Assembly (NCBI RefSeq): GCF_028618695.1
Contig: NZ_JAQIVI010000107.1
Span: forward strand, 1-24,494
Length of the DNA stretch: 24,494 bases
Direction: 5' to 3'
Origin: Natrinema soli
GTDB lineage: Archaea > Halobacteriota > Halobacteria > Halobacteriales > Natrialbaceae
Shown in pieces: positions 15,604 to 22,684 of the stretch. Position numbers and translations under genes: made by a program. The notes beneath the pieces are model-generated. The model was not told the origin of the DNA, searched no databases, and saw only the letters and a program-made list of their open reading frames with translations. Every line of letters starts with the position of its first letter. The first letter of the stretch is position 1.

Positions 15604-16800
15604 TCAGTAGAACGTTTCGCCGTTCTTCGCCTTCTCGACGAGCAGATCACACGGGAGCGTTTCGGCGAGTTTGTTCGTGTCTTCGTGCCGGCTGGCGACT
15701 TCGGTTAGTTTCGCAACGATACCGTCGAGTCCGACCTGATCTGCCTTTTCTAGCGGTCCGACCGGCCAATTACCGCCGAGCCGAGCACCGGTGTCGATAT
15801 CGTCGACGCTCGCGACGTCGTTTTGGACCATCTTGGCCGCCTCGTTGACGATCGGGGCCCAGACGAACAGCGTATCGAAGCCCTGGCCCGCGTCGACCGG
15901 GATCTGCGGCTCGTCACGCTCGTCGTAGTCGTAGTAGCCCGCGTCGGCCTTGCGCCCGTATCGGTCCTTCTCGTACAGCTGATGCAGAATGGGGCAGACC
16001 TCCGTATCGTAGGACATCGGTCGATCGTCCTCGAGGTGGTCCTGTTCCCCTTCGATTCGAACCTGTATCCCGCCCGTGAAGTCGGCGAGTTCGAACGGCC
16101 CCATCGGGAATCCCTCTTTGAACTTCATCGCGGAGTCGATCTCTTCGATCGCGTATTCGCCGCGGTAGACCATCCATGCAGGGCCTTCACCGTAGGGACG
16201 CATCAGCCGATTGACGATGAACGAGGGAATGTCGATCTTACACCGAATCGGCGTTTTGTCGAACGATTCGATGAGCGCTTCCGCGGTGTCGCCGACGGCA
16301 TCGGGCGTGTGTTCGGTCATAATGATCTCGACCAGGTCCATCAGCATCGGCGGATTGAACCAGTGCGTTCCGACGACCTGTGACGGGCGATCGGTCACTT
16401 CGGCGAGCCGGGTGATGTTGAGCCCCGATGTGTTCGTCGCGAGCAGGGCCTCCGGCGGTGCGACATCGTCGAGATCCTCGAAGATCTCTTCTTTCACCGA
16501 CTGTTGCTCGACCGCTGCCTCGGTGACGAAATCCGCATCGCCGACTGCCTCCACGAGATCGGTCGTAAACTCGAGTCGGTCGATCGCACCGTCAACTTCC
16601 GCCTGGGTCGCGTTTCCGCTCTCGACGGTCTTCTCGTACGACCATTCGATCTCCTCTCTGGCCGCCGCGAGCTGTTCTTCGTCGATGTCGTTGACCGTGG
16701 TCTCATAGCCGGATAACGCGGCGACAGCGGCGATTCCGCGGCCCATTTGACCGCTCCCGATCACTGCGACAGTCTCGATGGTGTCACTATCCACTACCAT
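15604..16800 (-). CDS. 3-hydroxyacyl-CoA dehydrogenase
   Basis: This 398-residue enzyme oxidises (S)-3-hydroxyacyl-CoA to 3-ketoacyl-CoA with NAD+. The Rossmann motif VIGSGQMGRGIA (14-25), an acidic residue ending the second strand (VNDIDEE), NTSGLNITRLAEVT and the catalytic region VGTHWFNPPMLMDLVEII (143-160, His146) are all present. Two C-terminal 3HCDH domains follow, with SFIVNRLMRPYGEGP and FKEGFPMGPFELADFTGG, then GGNWPVGPLEKADQVGLDGI, as in haloarchaeal dehydrogenases of about 400 residues. ATG 16800 lies about 26 bases after a TATA-like TTTTTTATCC (16821-16830), so it is leaderless. It stands alone between repeat D and a decayed region, but completes the acyl-CoA oxidation set. Confidence 0.94.
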   Translation of the reverse strand: MVVDSDTIETVAVIGSGQMGRGIAAVAALSGYETTVNDIDEEQLAAAREEIEWSYEKTVESGNATQAEVDGAIDRLEFTTDLVEAVGDADFVTEAAVEQQSVKEEIFEDLDDVAPPEALLATNTSGLNITRLAEVTDRPSQVVGTHWFNPPMLMDLVEIIMTEHTPDAVGDTAEALIESFDKTPIRCKIDIPSFIVNRLMRPYGEGPAWMVYRGEYAIEEIDSAMKFKEGFPMGPFELADFTGGIQVRIEGEQDHLEDDRPMSYDTEVCPILHQLYEKDRYGRKADAGYYDYDERDEPQIPVDAGQGFDTLFVWAPIVNEAAKMVQNDVASVDDIDTGARLGGNWPVGPLEKADQVGLDGIVAKLTEVASRHEDTNKLAETLPCDLLVEKAKNGETFY

Positions 16801-16820
16801 GCGTAGTCGGTTCCCAACGT

Positions 16821-16830
16821 GGATAAAAAA
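16821..16830 (-). promoter_or_regulatory. TATA box of the 3-hydroxyacyl-CoA dehydrogenase gene
   Basis: TTTTTTATCC on the minus strand is centred about 26 bases before ATG 16800. Confidence 0.55.
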
Positions 16831-16871
16831 GTGTACCGTTCAGCGAAGACAGACGACGAATTCCTGGCTCT

Positions 16872-17099
16872 CTAGTAGCCACTGAAACGACTTACACACT
16901 GATCGAAGCGTCCGCGATTCTCCCTCATTTCGAACGCTCACTGTGTTCGCTCACGGCTCGCTCCGCTCACCGTTCGCGTTCCCGCGGTTCTCGCTCACTC
17001 TGTTCGCTCCGAACCGCGCATCGCTCCGAACCGCGCATCGCTCCGAACCGCGCTCCCGTCGTGCGATCAGGCGTGCAGTGACGTTCAGTGGCTACTATA
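16872..17099 (+). repeat. Palindromic intergenic repeat, copy D, expanded by an internal insert
   Basis: The outer arms are intact: CTAGTAGCCACTGAAACGAC then TTACACACTGATCG at the left, and CGTGCGATCAGGCGTGCAGTGACG then TTCAGTGGCTACTATAG at the right. About 140 bp of GC-rich sequence with its own short repeats replaces the 7-base loop. It lies between the 3-hydroxyacyl-CoA dehydrogenase promoter and the 3' end of the MBL-fold gene. Confidence 0.8.
17005..17053 (+). repeat. 17-bp tandem repeat, nearly three units, inside repeat copy D
   Basis: CGCTCCGAACCGCGCAT occurs at 17005-17021 and 17022-17038 exactly, and as a partial third unit at 17039-17053. CGCTCAC/CGCTCCG motifs also recur just upstream (16940-17000). 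Confidence 0.85.
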
Positions 17100-17126
17100 G
17101 CGATTCGAGAAACCGTCTCTCCGGTT

Positions 17127-18116
17127 TCAATCTAACTCGTAGAAGCGGACGCCATCCGTGAGAGTACCCCGTACATCCCCCCGATGCTCGAGATATCCGA
17201 CTAGCCCGACGACTTCCGCGAAGAGTCGGCTGATCTCGCGTTTCTTCCCCGCTCGATTCGCAGCGATCTGGAAGGCCGTCGTTGGACCCGATCCGATCTG
17301 ATCGAGACAGGCCTCGAGTTCGGACTCCAGGTCCGTGATCGACCGGTTGAGACAGTCCTCATACCGAGCATGTACCGGACCGTGGCCCGGAAAAACCCGA
17401 TCAAACTGATACGTTTTGAGACGGTCTACTGTTTCGAAAAACGTTCTCACGCTGTCTTCGACACCGTCATCGAAGTTGACGAGCAGCGACGGTGCGCGGA
17501 ACGGCTCCATTGCCATGTCACCGGAGAATATCACTCGCTCATCGTTGAGAGTCGTCCCAAAACAGAAGTGAGCGATATGATGGCCCGGGGAGTAAATCGG
17601 TTCGATCTCGCGTTCACCGACGGTAAACGGTTCGTCATCGATCCAGACGTCGACTGCGTCCTCGGGGAGCGACTCGCGCACTATGCGGTGGCCGGCAAGC
17701 AAGCGTTCGCTGGCAGAATCTAGGCGCCGGGGTTCGAGGCCGGCTTCGAGCAGATTTGATCGAGTCCTCTCGGCGATCGTTTCCATATCCCGCTCGTATC
17801 GCTCTTGTTGGTGTCTCGGCGCGTAGACAGTCGGCGATCCGGCCTCGAGAATCGTCTGCGTCTGACCGACGTGATCCGCATGACCATGCGTGAGTAACAA
17901 ATGTTCGATGTCCGACGGCTCGTATCCGTAATCATTTAGCCCGGCGTGTAATTCCTCGGATCCACGTTCGCCGGGTGTACCCGCGTCAATGAGAATTGGC
18001 TCGTCTCCGGGGATCAGATACGCCGCTGCGTGGCCAGGTTGCCAGTCGACGGTGAACGTCAGCCGTCGAATCGTTACGTCGCGATCGACGCTACGGGGAC
18101 GCCTTGCGTCGCACAT
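17127..18116 (-). CDS. MBL-fold metallohydrolase
   Basis: From ATG 18116 the protein has 329 residues (MCDARRPRSVDRD). It shows ILIDAGTPGERGSEELHAGL, the metal site LLLTHGHADHVGQT, IYSPGHHIAHFCF (downstream His), VIFSGDMAM (bridging Asp) and FPGHGPVHARYEDC, in the order of the glyoxalase II/RNase Z-type superfamily with two bound metals. A C-terminal helical domain (about 230-329) has a winged-helix character (TAFQIAANR..KREISRLFAEVVGLVGYLEHRGDV), as in the LACTB2-like group, so a thioester or nucleic-acid substrate is possible. A CoA thioester is plausible given the neighbours. The start is chosen by the TATA-like AACTTATCAA at 18141-18150; the ATG 16 codons earlier lies inside the promoter. 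Confidence 0.88.
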   Translation of the reverse strand: MCDARRPRSVDRDVTIRRLTFTVDWQPGHAAAYLIPGDEPILIDAGTPGERGSEELHAGLNDYGYEPSDIEHLLLTHGHADHVGQTQTILEAGSPTVYAPRHQQERYERDMETIAERTRSNLLEAGLEPRRLDSASERLLAGHRIVRESLPEDAVDVWIDDEPFTVGEREIEPIYSPGHHIAHFCFGTTLNDERVIFSGDMAMEPFRAPSLLVNFDDGVEDSVRTFFETVDRLKTYQFDRVFPGHGPVHARYEDCLNRSITDLESELEACLDQIGSGPTTAFQIAANRAGKKREISRLFAEVVGLVGYLEHRGDVRGTLTDGVRFYELD

Positions 18117-18140
18117 AGCGAGCAATATGGTGGGGCACAG

Positions 18141-18150
18141 TTGATAAGTT
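18141..18150 (-). promoter_or_regulatory. TATA box of the MBL-fold gene
   Basis: AACTTATCAA on the minus strand is centred about 30 bases before ATG 18116 and decides the start. Confidence 0.5.
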
Positions 18151-18427
18151 TCGATTCGCGGCAAAATCAGCTTGTACTAGCGATGACGAACCGGCGATGA
18201 CGAGCCAGCGATACGATCCTGTACATTGTATCGGGACACTGGTAGCCGCTCGACCGGGGGCAAACGGAGTGCTATTCAGCGTGAGCGTCTCTGATCACAG
18301 TGTTCGTTCACGCTCGATCCGACTGATCGAAGGGATCCGTTGCCTGACCAGCGTATCGTCCAGTGGGATAGTCGTTGGCGCCGCTCAGTGGTGCGAGGCG
18401 ACGGCGGTACCGGTCAGGTAAGTCGGA
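18151..18427. other. Intergenic stretch without a supported gene
   Basis: A 74-codon plus-strand frame from 18197 (MTSQRYDPVHC...) has atypical composition, no promoter and no recognised family, so it is not called. CGATGACGA(A/G)CC repeats in tandem at 18180-18206. Confidence 0.4.
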
Positions 18428-18766
18428 TCACAGTGCTTTCAGGTACGACCTGCGGAAGCGATAAGAGAGGAGAGGGAAGTTGCTCCCGTCGAACGTACGT
18501 TCGGAGCCGAGTCGATCGATCCCGGTATGTTCTACCGGGATGATTACCTCGTCTGTCTCGATTGCCACCACTCGAGTATCATCCTCCACTTCGATGGTTG
18601 CTGCGACAGCTTCGGCGGCATCGATTTCGGTGTCGGCGATAGCGTCGTTCGCGTCGTGTACGGCGAAGGGTTCACAGACTGGCCGATCGATACCGTTCGC
18701 GCCGCCGGTCACAGCGACACTGTCGTCTGTAACGTCGAACTTCTCGGCGAGTGATTTTTCAGACAC
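18428..18766 (-). pseudogene. N-terminal remnant of a short-chain dehydrogenase/reductase (SDR)
   Basis: The frame opens like haloarchaeal SDRs: MSEKSLAEKFDVTDDSVAVTGGANGIDRPVCE (first strand, then the nucleotide-binding turn), followed by AIADTEIDAAEAVAATIE and TRVVAIETDEV. The glycine-rich motif TGxxxGIG reads TGGANGID, so the last Gly is Asp. After about residue 72 the similarity is lost (IIPVEHTGIDRLGSE), and the NNAG and YxxxK catalytic segments are absent. The gene is therefore truncated at roughly one third of a normal 250-residue SDR. Intact members oxidise or reduce alcohols and ketones, including 3-hydroxyacyl-CoA, with NAD(P). It is probably a relic of the surrounding acyl-CoA island. 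Confidence 0.7.
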
Positions 18767-18953
18767 GAGCCGTCGTTTACTGCCATCTTACATGATGGTA
18801 CTGTTACGCCCCATCGTGGCCGGAACAGCGGGTCGCGACGACACACACAACTGCCGTCCGAACCCGGTGGACTGTCAGAACGTATTTCCTCACTGTAGCG
18901 GTTCCAATCGCAGTATACGGAACGTGTTCGGGGTGAACGGGTGTCAATGTCCG

Positions 18954-18968
18954 TTCCGTATTACGGAA
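18954..18968. promoter_or_regulatory. TTCCG-TATTA-CGGAA inverted repeat
   Basis: The palindrome extends to TTCCGTA-T-TACGGAA. It shares the arm sequence and spacing with 15450 and 19251. It is a possible operator between the SDR remnant and the thiolase-like operon. Confidence 0.35.
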
Positions 18969-19250
18969 TCACTATCACGATCGAGAAGTGCTACTGATAG
19001 TCTCAGAGACTCGTTACTCCGCCAATACGGGCAACACGCGTATCGACGGCCGACCTCGACGAGAGAGACGATCAGTATTTTACACCCATACTCTTGGTAA
19101 GGTGTGGAGAGAACGAGAAACGGAGGGATACTATTGAGACCCACGTCATTCTGCACCACGGAACAGATATCGATGTGACGAATACTCCCGGGAAAGAGAC
19201 GAAGAGGGGGCTTTTGAACGGAATGAGATCGGAATCGTGGGAAAATACCG

Positions 19251-19265
19251 TTCCGCGATCCGGAA
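19251..19265. promoter_or_regulatory. TTCCG-CGATC-CGGAA inverted repeat
   Basis: The third occurrence of the same 5+5+5 inverted repeat, about 250 bases upstream of the thiolase-like start. Confidence 0.35.
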
Positions 19266-19517
19266 TCCTGGGAGAGGGTATGACCGCCCCCGCTCGAGCG
19301 GGTCCGAGGTGAGCAGCCCCGATCGTTCGCTCGAATCGGCGCTCGACGTACCATCAGCGCGCGTCCGAGTGAACTGAGTGTTCGACGCTGCCGACCGGCT
19401 CCGGGTGCGATTCCGGTATCGCTTCTCGAGCGTGCGCGATATCCCCCGAAGCGGCGCCGTTAGTCGGACGTAACCCAACGCAAAGTTTTAGGATAACCGA
19501 TCTACTCAGTAGACGTG

Positions 19518-20693
19518 ATGACAGAACGCGAACCAGCGTACATAGCTGGGGCCTTCGAACATCCGACACGGGAGGCACCGGATAAATCGACGATGCAGTT
19601 ACATGCGGAAGTGGCCAAGGGAGCGCTCGCCGACGCGGGCCTGTCGAAAGACGACGTCACCGGTCTCTTCACCGCCGGCGTCCCCGAGTATCAATCCGGA
19701 CTCTCTCCGCTCGTTATCGCGGATTATCTCGGCGTTGATGCGTCGTACGTCGATACGACCGACTACGGCGGCTCGTCGTACATCGCGCACGTCGGCCACG
19801 CGGTCAGCGCGATCCGTGACGGAAAGTGCGACGTTGCGCTCATCACGCTCGCCGGCCGGCCGCGTTCGCGCGGTCAGGCGACGGGGTCCGGAGCGCGAGA
19901 AATACGGACCGTACAGGACAGCTTCGAGCGTGTCTACGGCGCGACGAACATCACGATGTACGGCATGGCCGCACAGCGCCACATGCACGAGCACGGGACG
20001 ACGGCCGAACAGCTCGCGGAAATCCGCGTCGCTGCGTCCCAGCACGCCCAGTACAACGACGACGCGATGTTTCAGGACCCGGTTACGGTCGAAGACGTCG
20101 TCGAGTCTCGGGTCGTCGCCGATCCCCTCCATCTGCTCGACTGCTGTGTCATCTCCGACGGCGGCGGCGCGCTGGTACTCGTTTCCGAGGACGTCCGCGC
20201 CGATCTCGACCGCGAGGCCGTCGAAGTGCTCGGTCACGGCGAAGCGCCCGCACACCACGATGCCGGACGCATCGATATCACGCGTACCGGGGCCGAGTCG
20301 TCCGGCAAACGCGCCTTCGCGGAAGCCGGTCTCGGCCCCGCGGATATCGACTACGCGTCGATCTACGACTCCTTTACCATCACCGTGCTCGAGGCGATCG
20401 AGGATCTGGGGTTCTGCGAGAAAGGTGAGGGCGGCGAGTTCGTCGAAGACGGCACGCTGCAGGCACCGGACGGTGATCTTCCGTTCAACACCGACGGTGG
20501 TGGCCTCTGCTCGAATCACCCCGCGAACCGCGGCGGGATGACCAAAGTCATCGAGGCCGTTCGCCAGCTCCGCGGCGAGGCGAACCCCGAAGTGCAAGTC
20601 GACGCCGACGTCGCGCTCGCCCACGGAACGGGTGGCAGCATCGCGACTCGTCACGGCGCGGCGACCGTCGTTCTCGGAGGGGAAGACCGATGA
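19518..20693 (+). CDS. Thiolase-like (SCP-x/lipid-transfer type) protein lacking the nucleophilic cysteine
   Basis: This 391-residue thiolase-fold protein has SKDDVTGLFTAGVPEY, the dimer region DYLGVDASYVDTTDYGGSS (69-87), KCDVALITLAGRPRS, YDSFTITVLEAIEDLG, GGLCSNHPANRGGMTKV and HGTGGSIATRHGA. The NxxCxSG nucleophile is replaced by DYGGSSY, with no Cys between residues 75 and 95, and the C-terminal Cys-x-Gly is HGTGG. The family includes SCP-x-type thiolase homologues that lack Cys and act as retro-aldolases or acyl-transfer partners together with a DUF35 protein, and the next gene here encodes one. The start is ATG 19518, not GTG 19515. Its TGA overlaps the DUF35 ATG (ATGA). C-C cleavage of a hydroxyacyl-CoA is inferred. 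Confidence 0.88.
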   Translation: MTEREPAYIAGAFEHPTREAPDKSTMQLHAEVAKGALADAGLSKDDVTGLFTAGVPEYQSGLSPLVIADYLGVDASYVDTTDYGGSSYIAHVGHAVSAIRDGKCDVALITLAGRPRSRGQATGSGAREIRTVQDSFERVYGATNITMYGMAAQRHMHEHGTTAEQLAEIRVAASQHAQYNDDAMFQDPVTVEDVVESRVVADPLHLLDCCVISDGGGALVLVSEDVRADLDREAVEVLGHGEAPAHHDAGRIDITRTGAESSGKRAFAEAGLGPADIDYASIYDSFTITVLEAIEDLGFCEKGEGGEFVEDGTLQAPDGDLPFNTDGGGLCSNHPANRGGMTKVIEAVRQLRGEANPEVQVDADVALAHGTGGSIATRHGAATVVLGGEDR

Positions 20694-21100
20694 CCTGGGA
20701 ACCCCGACCCGTTCCCGAAGTAAATCCCGAAACCAGCTGCTACTGGCAAGCCGCCGCGAGCGGCGAGTTGCTGGTCCAGGAGTGTACCGATTGCGGGCTC
20801 GTGTATCACTATCCGCGATCGCTCTGTCCCGACTGCTTCAGTGAGCACGTGGAATGGCGCGAGTCGTCGGGCCGCGGCGAGGTGTACTCGTATTCGACCG
20901 CTCGAACGATGAGCGGCTGGCCTGAAGACGACCTGCCGCTCATCGTCGCCTACGTGGCACTCGACGAGGGACCCCGGATCATGACGAACATCGATACCGA
21001 CCCCGAGGACGTCGCGATCGGAACGCGCGTCGAGGTCCGGTTCGTCGATACCGCGGACGAGGACGTCTCGATCCCCGTCTTCGTTCCGACGGACGCGTAG
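20690..21100 (+). CDS. DUF35 zinc-ribbon/OB-fold protein, partner of the thiolase-like protein
   Basis: This 136-residue protein has an N-terminal helix (NPETSCYWQAAASGELL), a rubredoxin-like zinc ribbon with paired Cys (QECTDCG, about 31-34, and SLCPDC, about 44-49), and an OB-fold (GRGEVYSYSTARTMSGW, AYVALDEGPRIMTNI, VEVRFVDT). DUF35 proteins bind thiolases or thiolase-like aldolases, passing CoA substrates or holding the complex together; archaeal HMG-CoA synthase and steroid side-chain aldolase complexes are the known examples. The ATGA overlap with the thiolase-like gene indicates coupled translation in equal amounts. The OB domain probably binds the CoA nucleotide. The specific partner role is strong inference from context. 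Confidence 0.92.
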   Translation: MTWEPRPVPEVNPETSCYWQAAASGELLVQECTDCGLVYHYPRSLCPDCFSEHVEWRESSGRGEVYSYSTARTMSGWPEDDLPLIVAYVALDEGPRIMTNIDTDPEDVAIGTRVEVRFVDTADEDVSIPVFVPTDA

Positions 21101-21222
21101 TCGGAACCCGGCTCGAGCGTCGCCGAACGGATCGAACGGGGTGGGACGGAATCGTCCTCGACTGCGTTCGACCGGTGCGCGTGGAGTGAGCCCGGTCACG
21201 CTCTCCGTGCGAATCGATCCCG

Positions 21223-21231
21223 AATACTTTT
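21223..21231 (+). promoter_or_regulatory. TATA-type promoter element before the second MaoC gene
   Basis: AATACTTTT is centred about 32 bases before ATG 21259. It is identical to the element at 10201-10209 before the acyl-CoA dehydrogenase, so the two acyl-CoA operons may be read by the same factors. Confidence 0.45.
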
Positions 21232-21258
21232 CTCCGTCGAGCCAGTCATCTCCGTGAG

Positions 21259-21729
21259 ATGTCGACACAAACACGCGGGAAGTATTACGAAGAGCTAGAC
21301 GTCGGTGACGTGTACGAACACCGCCCCGGTCGAACCGTCACCGAATTCGACAACACGCTGTGGTCGTTGCTGTCCGTCAACCTGCAGCCCTTGCACCTCG
21401 ACGCTCACTACTCGGCGGGGACCGAATTCGGGCAGCGTCTCGTCAATAGCATGCTCACGCTCTCGACGGTCGTCGGCCTGCAAGTTCACGACCTCACGCT
21501 CGGAACGACCGTCGCGAATCTCGGCTTCGAAGAGATCGCGTTCCCACATCCCGTTTTCATCGGTGACACGCTCTACGCCGAGACCGAGGTACTCGACAAG
21601 CGATTGAGCGATTCCCGAGACGACAGCGGCATCGTCACGTTCGAGCATCGGGGCCACACGCAGGAAGGGGAGCTGGTGTGTGAGTGCACGCGGATCGCAC
21701 TCATGCTCCTGCAACCGGAGGACGAGTAA
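21259..21729 (+). CDS. MaoC-family hydratase-like protein, second paralogue
   Basis: This 156-residue protein is clearly paralogous to the one at 11519: YYEELDVGDVYEHRPGRTVTE, NLQPLHLDAHYSAGTEFGQR, LVNSMLTLSTVVGLQV, FPHPVFIGDTLYAETEVLDK. The usual Asp of D-x4-H is Asn41, with His46 kept, as in the first paralogue. The pairing with a CitE-like lyase two bases downstream recalls the mycobacterial Rv2499c/Rv2498c pair and the mesaconyl-CoA or itaconyl-CoA hydratase plus beta-methylmalyl/citramalyl-CoA lyase steps. Hydration of a branched C5-C6 dicarboxylyl enoyl-CoA is therefore the best guess. The upstream promoter AATACTTTT supports the ATG start and a separate transcript from the DUF35 gene. 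Confidence 0.92.
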   Translation: MSTQTRGKYYEELDVGDVYEHRPGRTVTEFDNTLWSLLSVNLQPLHLDAHYSAGTEFGQRLVNSMLTLSTVVGLQVHDLTLGTTVANLGFEEIAFPHPVFIGDTLYAETEVLDKRLSDSRDDSGIVTFEHRGHTQEGELVCECTRIALMLLQPEDE

Positions 21730-21731
21730 CG

Positions 21732-22619
21732 ATGCGTCCGATTCGCTCGATTCTGTACATCCCCGCAAACAACGAGGAGTGGGTGCTCGAGGCGCCCGAG
21801 AAGTACGATGCCGACGCGTTCATCTTCGACCTCGAGGATTCCGTTCCTCCCAGCGAGAAGGAACGCGCACGCGAGATCGTCGCCGATGCGTACGAGCAGT
21901 GGGACACTGACAAGACCATCACCGTCCGTCTCAATGCTCCCGATACCGGGCTGTTCGAAGCGGACCTCGACGCGGTCGTTCACGACCGACTGGACGCCGT
22001 CATCATCCCGAAACTCCCGCGAACGGAGTACATAACGCGCACCGATCACGTCCTCTCGTATCTCGAGTCGCGGCGCGGAATCGAAAGCCCGACCGAAATC
22101 ATCGCGCTCCCGGAGACGCCGCGCGGGTTCTACAACGCTCACGAACTCTGTCAGGCGAGCGATCGGGTCGCCGCTATCGTCGGCGGGACCAGCCGCGGTG
22201 CCGACGTCGAGCGGGCACTCGGCTGGGAGTGGACCCGAGAAGGGACCGAGAAACTTCACATGCTATCGAAAGTTCTCCTCGACGGCAAAGCGGCGGGCAT
22301 CGAGCAGTTTTTCGGCGGAGCGTGGACGAACGTCGAGGACGTGGACGGGCTCAGAACGGAAGCCGAGCGGCTTCGATCGCTCGGCTACACTGGCTACCAG
22401 GTTATTCATCCGAGCCACGTCGAACCGGTCAACGAAATCTTCACCCCCGACGAGGACGACGTGGCGTTCTGGCAGCGAGTGATGGACGAGATGGAGACGG
22501 CGGAACTCGAGGAGTCACGCGGTGCGGTCCGGTTCGAGGGGGAGATGATCGATATCGCACACATCAAACGCGGCGAGGACATTCTGGAGCGCGCCCGTGC
22601 CTTCGATATGATCGACTGA
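21732..22619 (+). CDS. CitE-like (HpcH/HpaI aldolase family) beta-hydroxyacyl-CoA lyase
   Basis: This 295-residue TIM-barrel enzyme shows RSILYIPANNEEWVLEAPEK, the family block AFIFDLEDSVPPSEKERAR (29-47), TVRLNAP (Arg66), the metal ligand Glu128 in ALPETPRGFYNA, GGTSRGADVERALG with Asp158, and GYTGYQVIHPSHVEPVNEIF. This matches beta-methylmalyl-CoA, citramalyl-CoA and HMG-CoA-type lyases, which use Mg2+ to split a hydroxyacyl-CoA into acetyl- or propionyl-CoA and a 2-oxo acid. ATG 21732 lies two bases after the MaoC stop, so hydratase and lyase are co-expressed. An earlier in-frame ATG lies inside the MaoC gene and is rejected. The substrate is not fixed by sequence alone. Confidence 0.93.
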   Translation: MRPIRSILYIPANNEEWVLEAPEKYDADAFIFDLEDSVPPSEKERAREIVADAYEQWDTDKTITVRLNAPDTGLFEADLDAVVHDRLDAVIIPKLPRTEYITRTDHVLSYLESRRGIESPTEIIALPETPRGFYNAHELCQASDRVAAIVGGTSRGADVERALGWEWTREGTEKLHMLSKVLLDGKAAGIEQFFGGAWTNVEDVDGLRTEAERLRSLGYTGYQVIHPSHVEPVNEIFTPDEDDVAFWQRVMDEMETAELEESRGAVRFEGEMIDIAHIKRGEDILERARAFDMID

Positions 22620-22684
22620 GACTGCGGTGAGCGTTGGTCAGCGCCGTCACCGATTCGACTCGCCGTTATCAGTCCCGTTCGCAG

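Larger units (their letters stand above)
18767..19517. other. Long intergenic region upstream of the thiolase-like gene
   Basis: No gene is supported over 750 bases; frames on both strands have poor codon use. It holds two TTCCG-N5-CGGAA inverted repeats (18954-18968 and 19251-19265) and several GGAAC/GGAAT half-sites between them. TTTTA at 19486-19490 is centred 30 bases before ATG 19518 and is the likely TATA core of the thiolase-like operon. Confidence 0.5.

Noticed and set aside
16872..17099. Possible CRISPR array in the repeated GC-rich block
   Set aside because: The 17-bp units are directly adjacent with no spacers, and no cas genes are present.
18944..19354. 136-codon minus-strand frame upstream of the thiolase-like gene
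   Set aside because: Serine/arginine-rich with poor codon use and no recognised motif; treated as intergenic.
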